Source: CAZIKB01 sp964539665
GTDB lineage: Bacteria > Zhuqueibacterota > Zhuqueibacteria > Oceanimicrobiales > Oceanimicrobiaceae
Direction of reading: 5' to 3'
DNA: 48,608 nucleotides
Assembly: GCA_964539665.1 (NCBI GenBank)
Contig: CAZIKB010000042.1
Span: 1 to 48,608 of the forward strand
Shown: positions 16,310-23,997 of the stretch, piece by piece
Layout of the letters: each line of letters starts with the position of its first letter
Numbering within the stretch: the stretch's first letter is position 1
Notes under the pieces: model-generated
What the model was told of the DNA's origin: nothing
The model's input: only the letters and a program-made list of their open reading frames with translations
Databases searched by the model: none
Position numbers and translations under genes: made by a program

Positions 16310-16635
16310 CTATGCGAGATAACAAAAGGTTTCGACCAATATTACAATCGTGCTGCTCAGCTGCCATGGCAAACCAGTAGTTCGGTCGATTACCAGGTTT
16401 TTACCAGTTCGCTTAACTATTTCGTATTGATACCGCAAACCCTTTCCCTGCTTATTCATAGGTAATCAAAGAAATCTCTTTCATTGAGCATCTTTCGGAC
16501 CTGTTCTTCAGCATGATGGTCAAGTGGATGCGAGCGAAGTTGAATCGATGGTTTTTCAATCATCGTTTGATGCGTTCTTGACGCCCTGATATTTTCGAAA
16601 GTTAGACGGTCAGAACTTGGTGAACAAAAACACAT
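16310..16635 (-). pseudogene. Frameshifted fragment of a DUF1566/SUMF1-associated protein
   Basis: Two overlapping minus-strand frames join at an ATGA at about 16456-16459. The first (from 16635) ends EEQVRKMLNERDFFDYL. The second begins MNKQGKGLRYQYEIV and continues LVIDRTTGLPWQLSS before a TAG at 16310. Together they match the linker I know from DUF1566/formylglycine-enzyme-like proteins, in which an FFD..-NKxGKG-..YE segment leads into D..TGLMWQ. The rest of that domain is missing. It is a remnant with at least one frameshift and a 3' truncation. The remainder of the 16264-16679 gap shows nothing else. Confidence 0.55.
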
Positions 16636-16679
16636 TCAACCAAATTGCAGGATAGGATGAATACTTAACTCCTGTTTTT

Positions 16680-17564
16680 TCAAATAAAAACTTTTGCCGT
16701 CTTCTTGGCAATATGCAATATATCCGGGAAAACCTGTAAATATATGGCAATCTTTCCAGCAACGTTAAAAGCATCTTTACCAGCAACCGTTAGTTTTTCT
16801 TCCGCCGATCGAACAATTTCAGTTAATATTTTCTTTGCTCGCAAACGGTTAATGCCAAATTCAAATAAGGGAGAAACTAATGGTGCGACAATAATTCCGG
16901 CTGCCATACCGCCGATTGCTCCGGCAACACCTATCCATGCTGGAATACCAAATATGTTTGCCCAAAGAGCGCCAAACCAGGAAAGTTGACTCATGTAAAT
17001 ACTGGTTGCAATGGCTTTCCCGGTAGAAAGCATGCTGCCAAAAACTATCTTATCAGAAAACACTTTGCCAACTATACCAGCCACTAAAAACATGACAGCG
17101 TCTCTGCATCCTTCGATAGGTGTCGTTAATTTTTCAATTTCTGATTCTAACATATTTGCATATTTTCCCCTGTCTGGAACCGGAACAGATTCTAAAATAT
17201 CGGAAAGACTTTTTTCAAATTCTTGTTGGTAAGGAATTAGATAATCTTCTATTTCTTTTTCCAGGCCTGATAAGTCCAATAATTGATTAGAAATAATGCT
17301 TTCAATTTCTTTTACCTTGCCGCTTTTCGGCAGCGATTTAATATTTTTCTTGAATACTTTTTTCGCGACAAAATTCCAGCTGTGTCTCGGGATTGAGGCT
17401 AAGTCGTTTGGAATATCTTTCTTATTTTTCCAGTGTCTTTTAATAATTTCCCGAAAACTGTAAAAATAAGAACTGCAGATTGGCTCAATTCTGTTTTCTG
17501 CCTGAACAAAATGATTGTTAATAATATTTTGAATAGCATTTTGATGTATCTGATCTTCTGTCAT
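16680..17564 (-). CDS. Uncharacterised protein with a glycine-rich hydrophobic hairpin
   Basis: 294 residues, family not recognised. An N-terminal helical region (residues 1-150, charged, with SWNFVAKKVFKK) precedes two or three hydrophobic segments at about residues 160-240. The last of these is very rich in small residues (GAIGGMAAGIIVAPL) and looks like a membrane-inserting hairpin. The C-terminal 50 residues are amphipathic. There is no signal peptide. The architecture could suit a membrane-remodelling or pore-type protein, but there is no direct evidence. Its 3' end is duplicated at 14124-14285. Confidence 0.6.
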   Translation of the reverse strand: MTEDQIHQNAIQNIINNHFVQAENRIEPICSSYFYSFREIIKRHWKNKKDIPNDLASIPRHSWNFVAKKVFKKNIKSLPKSGKVKEIESIISNQLLDLSGLEKEIEDYLIPYQQEFEKSLSDILESVPVPDRGKYANMLESEIEKLTTPIEGCRDAVMFLVAGIVGKVFSDKIVFGSMLSTGKAIATSIYMSQLSWFGALWANIFGIPAWIGVAGAIGGMAAGIIVAPLVSPLFEFGINRLRAKKILTEIVRSAEEKLTVAGKDAFNVAGKIAIYLQVFPDILHIAKKTAKVFI

Positions 17565-17634
17565 TTTTTGATTCTCTTTAATGAATTACTAGTACTGAAA
17601 TTGCAGATTTCTGAATTGAGTTGGCATGTACCGA

Positions 17635-17835
17635 TTAGTCATTCTGTTTTGCTGTCAACATACGAGGTATTTTCAGCATTGATTGGTGCTCTTTTGCTTG
17701 AAAAATCGTCCAGGGATAGGACGGCAAATCCTGCAAGTATGGTTCCTGCCATTTATACTCTGGATGCTTCTCCAGGAATGCTTCAGCCAGAAACGGAATT
17801 TCGCCTCCGTGACCTTTTGCCAGGTGAATGAATTG
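17635..17835 (-). pseudogene. Possible C-terminal gene fragment, unknown family
   Basis: The minus strand is open for about 66 codons between a TAA near 17835 and a TAA at 17635. It reads like protein: FIHLAKGHGGEIPFLAEAFL, EKHPEYKWQEPYLQDLPSYP and WTIFQAKEHQSMLKIPRML. No start codon with a ribosome site is present. It is probably the C-terminus of a deleted gene. The plus-strand frame over the same DNA begins inside the neighbouring gene and has no such composition. The remainder of the 17565-17971 gap shows nothing else, including no attC-like site. Confidence 0.4.
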
Positions 17836-17971
17836 TAATGGTTTTTAGCACATTTCTGGCATACAAATATTGAGAGACCACCTATTTGCTGCTCACCAAC
17901 TTTATGAAATCACTCAGTAGAAACCAGTTATCATTTGGTATCTTTTTTGTCACAGCATTGGTTTCATATTT

Positions 17972-18670
17972 CTATTGTTTCCAATTTCCTGACTCAATAT
18001 CTTTTCTCAGTATTGATCCATTTAAGCCTCCTGAACGACCTACAAAAAATTCTTCTCCATTTGAATAGTGTTTCTGTAATTGTAAACCAGTCATATATCC
18101 AGATTTATTGTTTTTCCCATAACTGATTTCTTTACCCGGATCGAAAATATCATTAGCTCTTTGTAATATTGAGTCATTATTATAAAATGTGGCTAGTTCT
18201 CCCCATGACAGAATTGGGCCATTAAAAACCAACTCAAATTCAGTTGGAACTTGATATTTGCTAGACTTCAATCCAATTAAGAAAATTGACTTTACATGTG
18301 TTTCAGCAATTACTTGATTTTTGTCTTTTTCAAAAGACTCCAACTGATCCGCTTCAAATCTCTGATCTGATTTTGCCTCAATAATAATTATTGCTTTTTC
18401 AGAAAATAGACAAAGGTCGAATGTACGCTTCGGTGAAAATAACTTGGTCTTTTTACCATTTAAATGCCAAAAATCACGATAAAAACACACTTCGTACCCA
18501 ATTTCCCAGTAAGTATTTGTATCAAAATTCACCCTATGTTTTTCATTTAAATATGAAAGAAACTGGGCAATCCCATTATTTATGATCAAGTTATAAAGAT
18601 GAGAGCAGAAAAACCTTTCGTCTCTTGTAACTTCAGACCAAGTCTTGCCATTTAAGTAGGATAATCCCAT
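17972..18670 (-). CDS. PD-(D/E)XK nuclease-like protein, last gene of the cassette array
   Basis: 232 residues. Residues 81-120 carry a restriction-endonuclease-like core: D85 in KRTFDLCLF, then the strand AIIIIEAKSDQRF with E98 and K100, followed by a helix. That is the D...ExK arrangement of PD-(D/E)XK enzymes. The N-terminus SYLNGKTWSEVTRDERFFC is distinctive but of unknown function. It lies on the minus strand just 3' of an attC-like site, so it reads as the next integron cassette. No attC was found after its own stop, so the cassette is probably truncated. A role as a defence nuclease is inference. Confidence 0.6.
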   Translation of the reverse strand: MGLSYLNGKTWSEVTRDERFFCSHLYNLIINNGIAQFLSYLNEKHRVNFDTNTYWEIGYEVCFYRDFWHLNGKKTKLFSPKRTFDLCLFSEKAIIIIEAKSDQRFEADQLESFEKDKNQVIAETHVKSIFLIGLKSSKYQVPTEFELVFNGPILSWGELATFYNNDSILQRANDIFDPGKEISYGKNNKSGYMTGLQLQKHYSNGEEFFVGRSGGLNGSILRKDIESGNWKQ

Positions 18671-18692
18671 TGTATATCCCTATATCTAAAGA

Positions 18693-18767
18693 CCTTAACG
18701 CTTCGCATAAGCGGTTGCAATAAAGCGCAGCGGAATTGCAATCCGACTTAATGCGATTGTTATTAGC
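18693..18767 (-). other. attC-like integron recombination site of the YitT cassette
   Basis: Plus-strand arms are CTTAACGCTTCGCATAAGCGG and GTTATTAGC at the two ends. The inner pair is CGGTTGCAAT (18712-18721) and ATTGCAATCCG (18735-18745), which differ by one unpaired base. That single extra base in one arm is the extrahelical base typical of attC L''. It lies in the right arm, so the site reads on the minus strand, directly 3' of the gene ending at 18788. The outer core ends GTTATTA rather than the ideal GTTRRRY. Confidence 0.75.
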
Positions 18768-18787
18768 GTATGTTATATGATGTTGTT

Positions 18788-19654
18788 TTATTTTTCTAAT
18801 GACCGTTTCTTTATCATTCCTCCCTTTGTGTCTTTTATACTATTCATAATGATAAATGCATCAGAATCTATTTTGTCAATTTCTGTTCGTAATCTTGCAA
18901 TTTCTAGTCTTGTAATAACTGTATAAACAATGTCAATTTGCTTTAGAGTTTCACTTCTTTTTCCATATCCCCCTTTACCTGTATACATTGTTACTCCTCT
19001 GCCTAACTTTTCAGTAATCATTAACCTGATTTTGTCACTATTATTTGATATGATTGTTATTCCAGTGTATTCTTCAACTCCCTCAACTACAAAATTTACA
19101 GTTTTTGCAGCAGCTAAATAGGTCAGTATTGCGTACAAAGCAATCTCTATAGATAGAATGTAAGCGCCAAATGAAAATATAATAATGTTGAAAATCAATA
19201 TTATGTCACCAATGGTTAGTTCTGTTTTTTTGCTCAAATGAATTGCTAAGACCTCAGTTCCGTCTATTACAGATCCACCCCTAATTGCCATTCCTATTCC
19301 TGCCCCTAGGAAAAAGCCGCCAAAAACAGCGATAAGTAATTTGTCTGATGTAATTAGAGGATAAGATATGAAGTGAACAACTACAGCAAGTCCAATTATG
19401 GCAATTATGCTTTTAAGGGCAAATTGCTTTCCTATTTGCGAATATCCAAGCAAAAGAAATGGTAAATTGATAGCTACAATAAGAATGGATAATGATACAT
19501 TGGTGGTTTCTGATATTAGCAGAGAAATGCCCATAGCGCCACCATCGATAAATAAATTAGGTAGTAAAAATCCTTTTAGTCCAAAACCAGCTGAAACAAT
19601 ACCTATTAGGATAAAAATAGAATCCTTGGCTATATGAGCAATATTAAATTTCAT
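18788..19654 (-). CDS. YitT family membrane protein (DUF161 + DUF2179)
   Basis: 288 residues with five or six hydrophobic segments in the first 180 residues: SIFILIGIVSAGFGLKGF, GAMGISLLISE, SILIVAINLPFLLLGYS and AVFGGFFLGAGIGMAIRGGS. The GGSVIDGTEVLA motif identifies the YitT family. The C-terminal soluble domain (VVEGVEEYTGITIIS through RGVTMYTGKGGYG) is DUF2179. Function is unknown. It is the third cassette from the integrase side. Its start codon lies about 100 nt after attC2, and attC1 begins right after its stop. Confidence 0.9.
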   Translation of the reverse strand: MKFNIAHIAKDSIFILIGIVSAGFGLKGFLLPNLFIDGGAMGISLLISETTNVSLSILIVAINLPFLLLGYSQIGKQFALKSIIAIIGLAVVVHFISYPLITSDKLLIAVFGGFFLGAGIGMAIRGGSVIDGTEVLAIHLSKKTELTIGDIILIFNIIIFSFGAYILSIEIALYAILTYLAAAKTVNFVVEGVEEYTGITIISNNSDKIRLMITEKLGRGVTMYTGKGGYGKRSETLKQIDIVYTVITRLEIARLRTEIDKIDSDAFIIMNSIKDTKGGMIKKRSLEK

Positions 19655-19761
19655 ATTTTATCCTCGCTTGATCGTTGTTTAATTCCTATCATATTCTTAA
19701 AAAATCCATCTACATATTATTTTAATCAAAAGACAAAAATCCGAATTCAAAATCCACAAAG

Positions 19762-19888
19762 CTACTAACGCTCTTTTCACCGGTTGCCATGAAAACTGAT
19801 CTCAGTGAAAAGAACTGTATTTGAAAATCTGAAAAATCTAAAATTAGCGCAACGTCATGGCAATCCGCGTGCAAAAGAAGGTTAGACG
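19762..19888 (-). other. attC-like integron recombination site between two cassettes
   Basis: Outer cores are CTACTAACG (left) and GTTAGACG (right; GTTAGAC fits the GTTRRRY consensus exactly). Inner arms CGGTTGCCATGA (19781-19792) and TCATGGCAATCCG (19855-19867) pair with one unpaired base in the right arm, and CTTTTCAC pairs with GTGCAAAAG with another. These bulges on one side only are diagnostic of attC and orient it on the minus strand, 3' of the gene ending at 19985. Total length is about 127 bp. Confidence 0.85.
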
Positions 19889-19984
19889 AACAAGCCGAGT
19901 TGCCAGCCTTTACACCAGTTTACTTTCCAGCATTCACAGCCACTTAGTTGAAGGATTTGTTTGGCGATTGGCTTCAAACATAGC

Positions 19985-20641
19985 TTAACTGTCCTCTTTA
20001 AATTGTTTTACTATTATATTACCAGACTTTTCTAGAATAAATCTAGGATGCCTTACAGGATATTTGCCTTGAGTTCCCCGCTGCTCAACTTTCTTATTGG
20101 TAATTTCCCCTAAAGTTATATTTTGTACAATTATTAATAAGTCTTGAGCCAACCATTTTTGAGCCGCTATAGCGGAACCGTCTATTTCCTTTAATCCTTT
20201 CATAATTTCTAAGTTGTTAGAGCTTCTTGTGATTTTATTATAGATTAGATCTAAATGAGTCTTCAATTTTTCATGTTTTTCTTGTAATTCTATCCTCGCA
20301 TCTTTTGTTCCTGGTAAAAGTGTTTCGTATTCTTCTAAGACTAATATGAAATTTGGCCGGAATTCAAAAGATGATACAAGTGATTTTATTTTGGATAACT
20401 CATGTTTATGTAAGTCAATATTTAGAAACCAATTTCTGTCTAAGGATTTTTCTCTGATGTGCGCATCTTCTTCAAATAGTGAATGTAGTGTTAAATAGTA
20501 TTCTTTTAATTCCTTTGAAATGTTGAGGCGAGCTTCATTTCTCAGGTTATTTAAAAACGCTTTATTTTGCGCTCGTAAAGATAGAAAATGATTAGTTAGC
20601 TAGCCTAAAACTGCTACTGTTACTGCAATTATTGCTTCCAT
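19985..20641 (-). pseudogene. Cassette gene of unknown function with an in-frame TAG at codon 14
   Basis: From ATG 20641 the frame reads MEAIIAVTVAVLG, then TAG at 20600-20602, then is open for more than 200 further codons (LTNHFLSLRAQNKAFLNN and on to SGNIIVKQFKEDS). The opening is a short hydrophobic helix that would continue through the stop, giving a membrane-anchored protein of about 218 residues with a long helical cytoplasmic part. No ATG, GTG or TTG occurs between the TAG and a TTG at 20266, so normal translation would give only the last 93 residues. No family was recognised. A nonsense mutation is the simplest explanation. Confidence 0.75.
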
Positions 20642-20714
20642 AATTTATTGACCAGTGGTCTGACCCAACAAAAATAGATAACCTTATTCCCGAAATGCCA
20701 CCCTTCTCAGGGTT

Positions 20715-20845
20715 CACTAACGACAGTTTCACCTGCGAGAGGGTTTAAGGGCACTTAACCTACTGATTAAAAGAAACTTTCGAGAGAGCACAAAACCAAC
20801 CCAGAGAACCACCGCCCTCTCGTCAGGTGGAAACATTGTTAGCTG
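20715..20845 (-). other. attC-like integron recombination site of the SIR2 cassette
   Basis: Outer cores are CACTAAC (20715-20721) and GTTAGCTG (20838-20845). The inner arms GTTTCACCTGCGAGAGGG (20726-20743) and CCCTCTCGTCAGGTGGAAAC (20815-20834) pair fully apart from two single extra bases, both in the right arm. The stop codon of the SIR2 gene is only 3 nt beyond the right core. The right core is the exact complement of the cassette start at 22066-22073, as required for a circular cassette. Confidence 0.88.
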
Positions 20846-20847
20846 AA

Positions 20848-22044
20848 TTACAGCGCTGGTTCGATTGATTTTTCTAAGCTCAAAACCGAATTCTGATTAA
20901 ATCCGCAGGTTTGTAAATCCTTAATTTCAGCTTCATTTCCAAAAAGCTCAAGAATTCTGTCTTGAGTGTCAACCTTGTCTATGATAAATATCTTAACTCT
21001 AGCGTTTTTGCGATGGAACGAGTCACCGAAAATCTCATCGTAGAATTTATCCGTTCCTTTTGCGCTCCATCCAATACTGAGAAAAATCGATGATTCATTC
21101 AGTGCTGTATTAACACGTTGAAGTTCTTCGCTGTAGAATTGGGAACTATGGCGTCGTCTGGATTTTGTAGGAGGCATGATGGATGAGCGAAGGTAATTGT
21201 CACGCTTGGTTGGATCAGACAACTTACTGGGAAAAATAGCTGAGGTCGATTGGCTGTGTCTCAAACCACCTCTGTAACAGATTCCTGACACTCCCCACAG
21301 AAAGGTGCACATATCTCCATGAGGTTTTATTAGTTTTGCTTGTAAAGGAAAATCCTCTTTGACCCAAGGCTCTCTATATTTTTGACCTTTCACCAAATCC
21401 GATAATGTTCCAGAATGAATATCATCCGCGAGTATTAATCTCTCCCTACCCATGTCCCAACCAAAAGTTGCGCCACTACTGCCAGCATAATCTTTCCTAA
21501 TCCTTTCTAATAAGCAATCATAATTAAAATCAATCACATTTACAGAATGCCCTAATTTTAACAACCTATCAATCAGCCTAACAAGATATATGTGGGCTCT
21601 ATCAAAATGAGCTTCAATGTGTTTCATACTAAACATTTGAAGCATGTAAAAAGAAATCGCATGAGTAAGTGCCCAGTGAGCTTTTGTTGTTGAGTCATAA
21701 TCATCCGCTTCTTGTTGTGAAAGCAGCTCAAATATGTTATCCAAGCCGTAGCCATTTTGAATAATTCTCTCATAGGTTTTTTTGAAGTGATAGTCAATTT
21801 CTTGATTCTTAATTGTTCCCTTTTCAAATTTCCGAGAAGGTTCATTCACAGCTTTCATTACAGAGTATGTGAGAAGCAATCTTTGTTTGTATATGTAGCT
21901 CTCAAACATTCTCTTATTATCAATCTCTTCGGGTAGCTCTACTGCAAACTGGAACATTTTCTGAAGCATCTCACCTAGTAGAGGATACGGACACATGGTG
22001 AATGCTTTTGACGCTCCAGCCCCCAAAATAATCGTAATGCTCAA
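20848..22044 (-). CDS. SIR2-like domain protein, probable NADase-type defence protein
   Basis: 398 residues. The NAD-binding Rossmann start ITIILGAGASKAF (GAGAS at 8-12), DFNYD at 172-176 and the KPHG motif at 240-243 match the SIR2-like family, as does the later LSIGWSAKGTD. In known anti-phage systems (ThsA, DSR, SIR2-HerA, short-Ago partners) this fold destroys NAD+ on infection. No partner gene (HerA, Argonaute, STING/TIR) is adjacent, so it would act alone or with a distant partner. It is the first integron cassette, bounded by a core site at 22066-22073 and by attC3. A weak AGG precedes the ATG. Its defence role is by family inference. Confidence 0.8.
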   Translation of the reverse strand: MSITIILGAGASKAFTMCPYPLLGEMLQKMFQFAVELPEEIDNKRMFESYIYKQRLLLTYSVMKAVNEPSRKFEKGTIKNQEIDYHFKKTYERIIQNGYGLDNIFELLSQQEADDYDSTTKAHWALTHAISFYMLQMFSMKHIEAHFDRAHIYLVRLIDRLLKLGHSVNVIDFNYDCLLERIRKDYAGSSGATFGWDMGRERLILADDIHSGTLSDLVKGQKYREPWVKEDFPLQAKLIKPHGDMCTFLWGVSGICYRGGLRHSQSTSAIFPSKLSDPTKRDNYLRSSIMPPTKSRRRHSSQFYSEELQRVNTALNESSIFLSIGWSAKGTDKFYDEIFGDSFHRKNARVKIFIIDKVDTQDRILELFGNEAEIKDLQTCGFNQNSVLSLEKSIEPAL

Positions 22045-22065
22045 CCTATGAAATCCTCATTTTCA

Positions 22066-22260
22066 CAGCTAACTATTATATTAGTTGCCACTCTTTAAGT
22101 ATTTCGCATGCCTACATATAGGCATATTTTCCCTGATATATTATTCCTATATGTGGGCATTTTCAATTTTCAGTCTTTACCAATTGTTTTTCCAGACCAA
22201 GGTCCATGACCTTACCATAGGGTATCTCCAACATTTGACCTTTACGGTTCCATATTGAGC
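22066..22260 (-). promoter_or_regulatory. Cassette start and possible attI / promoter region
   Basis: On the minus strand GTTAGCTG (22073-22066) marks where the first cassette joins, so attI should lie just to its right. A dyad lies further right: ATGCCTACATATAGG at about 22108-22122 and CCTATATGTGGGCAT near 22146-22160. The first arm is itself almost palindromic (ATGCCTACATATAGGCAT). These could be integrase-binding repeats or an operator for the cassette promoter. No attI consensus is known for this group, so the assignment rests on position. Confidence 0.4.
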
Positions 22261-22371
22261 TTACGCTTTCTCAATACGCAGACTATAATGCCTGGTGCGA
22301 ATGCCTTGTGGAATTCGGCTAAGCAGTTTCGGTTTGTTTGCGATATCAGGTTTTGGGCTTAAAAAGGTCAT
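22261..22371 (-). pseudogene. N-terminal remnant of an integron-integrase-like tyrosine recombinase
   Basis: A 36-codon frame from ATG 22371, preceded by GGGAG. It reads MTFLSPKPDIANKPKLL and then IRTRHYSLRIEKA before TAA at 22261. The RxRHYSxRTExAY pattern is the conserved SAM-like N-terminal helix of integron integrases and close relatives. The expected continuation (YxxWIxRFI) and the whole catalytic domain are gone. It is on the same strand as the cassettes, unlike class 1 integrons but like reverse integrons. 22372-22642 further upstream shows no other gene. Confidence 0.6.
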
Positions 22372-22642
22372 CCCCGCTCCCTGTCTTATTGGACCACCAA
22401 TTACTTTACTATTTACGCCTCTCAATGTTGAATTACTTGCATGCGCGATTATTAGAATCAGTTTGTAGTGGGTAATATCTAAGAGTTGAACATTGATTTG
22501 TTAAAGATAAATAATAATTTCCGTGATGTCAAGTAAAAATTATGACGTGATAAGAAGAGTAACTTTTGATTGCAAATTTTAATTGAAATAATTATCTTAT
22601 ACAGAAATACATGATTACTATATTCATAAACAGGTGAAATTC

Positions 22643-22891
22643 ATGGAAACAGTAAAAGTCACTGAAAATTTGCAAATAGAGGTTTCACAAGAAATAAAAA
22701 AATGGTTAAATAGTGAAGAGGAATTGGCCGCTTTTTTGGAAGGGGATACACTTATCCTAAAGAAGTTACATGTTCCAAAATTGAGCGCTTTTGCCGAGAC
22801 AAGCACAACAAAGAAGTTAACATTGCAAGAAATTGTTGAGGAAGTACATTGTTACCGCAAAGAAAAGAAGTCAAGAAAAAACAATGGCTAA
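22643..22891 (+). CDS. Antitoxin-like protein of a PIN-type toxin-antitoxin pair
   Basis: About 82 residues: ENLQIEVSQEIKKWLNSEEE, then a short strand region LEGDTLILKKLHVPK and a charged C-terminus. The strand-rich middle resembles AbrB/MazE-type antitoxins, but the match is weak. The ATG at 22643 is preferred over a GTG at 22634 because AGGTG lies at a proper distance. Its last codons overlap the ATG of the PIN toxin gene by 8 nt (ATGGCTAA), the usual toxin-antitoxin arrangement. Confidence 0.65.
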   Translation: METVKVTENLQIEVSQEIKKWLNSEEELAAFLEGDTLILKKLHVPKLSAFAETSTTKKLTLQEIVEEVHCYRKEKKSRKNNG

Positions 22892-23219
22892 ATATATTCC
22901 TCCATGGGTTGTGCTTGATACCAACGTAATCATTTCTGGACTTTTATGGACTGGAAGTTCAAACAAAATTATAAAGATGGCAGAAGATAAGAAGATAAAA
23001 ATTATTGCCACACAATAAATAATTTTTGAATTTCTGGAAGTCATCAAGAGAGATAAGTTTTCAAGTAGAATTTTAGAGCTTAAGACCTCTGTTGCAGAGA
23101 TTATGGTCGGTATACTTCGTCTGATCGAAATTGTGAAATCATAGAATTATGACCTAAAATCTTATGAAATGCCTGCTGATGAAGATGATGAGATGTTTAT
23201 TTATTGTGCCTTCACATGA
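22884..23219 (+). pseudogene. Decayed PIN-domain toxin (VapC-like) with two in-frame stops
   Basis: The start reads PPWVVLDTNVIISGLLW, with the first PIN-domain Asp in LDTNV, then IKIIATQ and a TAA at 23016-23018. The same frame continues IIFEFLEVIKRDKF, a TAG at 23142-23144, and then MPADEDDEMFIYCAF before a TGA at 23217. Those later segments are the expected PIN core with acidic residues (DEDD). Two nonsense codons make an active RNase toxin unlikely. The upstream antitoxin frame is undamaged. Confidence 0.85.
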
Positions 23220-23233
23220 CTTTCTAAAAAACA

Positions 23234-23977
23234 TTACAAAACAAAAGGAATAATTGCCTTTCGTTCCTTCGGATAATCCTCAAAAGTCTGATGATACCAT
23301 TTATGATGCGCCAGTGCTCGCGGCACTAAATTGGCCATGGTCCAGAGAACAAATGACAGGGCCGGGAGGGACCAGGTCATGAGTGCAAAGCCGCTCCATT
23401 CAATTATTTCCCCTAAATAATTCGGGCAGGATACCCTTTGAAATAAACCACCATACGGAATTTTGTAGCCCTGCTCGTCGGGATTTCTGAGATTTATTAG
23501 AATTGTATCGGAATGCCAGTTTATAGCCAACCCAATTATTAGCACGGTGAATCCGCCAATAAATCTGGCATCATAAAACCAGCTCAATGAATAGAAACTT
23601 AATGAACCTAAGTAATGGCCGTTTAAATATCCATTCACGAAATTAAAGAATATCGCGGAAAGCATGATGACGATTGGCATTCTTTTCCCCTTTGTTTTTT
23701 GTCGAAATGGAAAAATGATGCTTCTATGGAGGTAGTGAAAAAGCCAGAAGGTTAAAAATGACCAGGCGACCAAAGTCTTTTCCTGATGACCGGTCAGAAA
23801 AAAGTAAGAGAACACCAAAACCGCCGGCAGTTCCATTAACAGCCAGCCTGCTTTATTATTAATAGTCGTTCCCCAACTCTTCTTCAAATGGCGGCCGTAT
23901 GGAGCCGTTATTTTAATTAAAAGTGCAAATGTAACCAGAGCTAAGCCAATCCAGATGTGCAGTATAATAGAAAACAA
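23234..23977 (-). CDS. Steroid 5-alpha-reductase / DUF1295-type membrane oxidoreductase
   Basis: 247 residues with about six hydrophobic segments. The C-terminal catalytic part is clear: INWHSDTILINLRNPDEQGY, YGGLFQRVSCPNYLGEIIEW and ALAHHKWYHQTFEDYPKERK. This is the NADPH-binding signature of the 3-oxo-5-alpha-steroid 4-dehydrogenase family, with the conserved NYLGE and HxWY motifs. It would reduce a double bond next to a carbonyl in a membrane lipid or steroid-like substrate. It begins 20 nt after the next gene's stop and is probably co-transcribed with it. Confidence 0.87.
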   Translation of the reverse strand: MFSIILHIWIGLALVTFALLIKITAPYGRHLKKSWGTTINNKAGWLLMELPAVLVFSYFFLTGHQEKTLVAWSFLTFWLFHYLHRSIIFPFRQKTKGKRMPIVIMLSAIFFNFVNGYLNGHYLGSLSFYSLSWFYDARFIGGFTVLIIGLAINWHSDTILINLRNPDEQGYKIPYGGLFQRVSCPNYLGEIIEWSGFALMTWSLPALSFVLWTMANLVPRALAHHKWYHQTFEDYPKERKAIIPFVL

Positions 23978-23997
23978 AATTTACCTCTTTAAGTGAA

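Noticed and set aside
17433..17831. A 132-codon plus-strand reading frame
   Set aside because: It begins inside the oppositely oriented gene at 16680-17564, has no ribosome site, and overlaps a minus-strand stretch with better protein-like composition.
17565..17971. A fourth attC site after the nuclease-like gene
   Set aside because: Its cassette start predicts a GTTAAGG-type core downstream, and no such core with paired arms was found.
22372..22500. N-terminal extension of the integrase remnant or a separate gene
   Set aside because: The minus-strand frame is open for about 43 codons upstream of ATG 22371, but there is a good ribosome site at that ATG and no recognisable motif before it.
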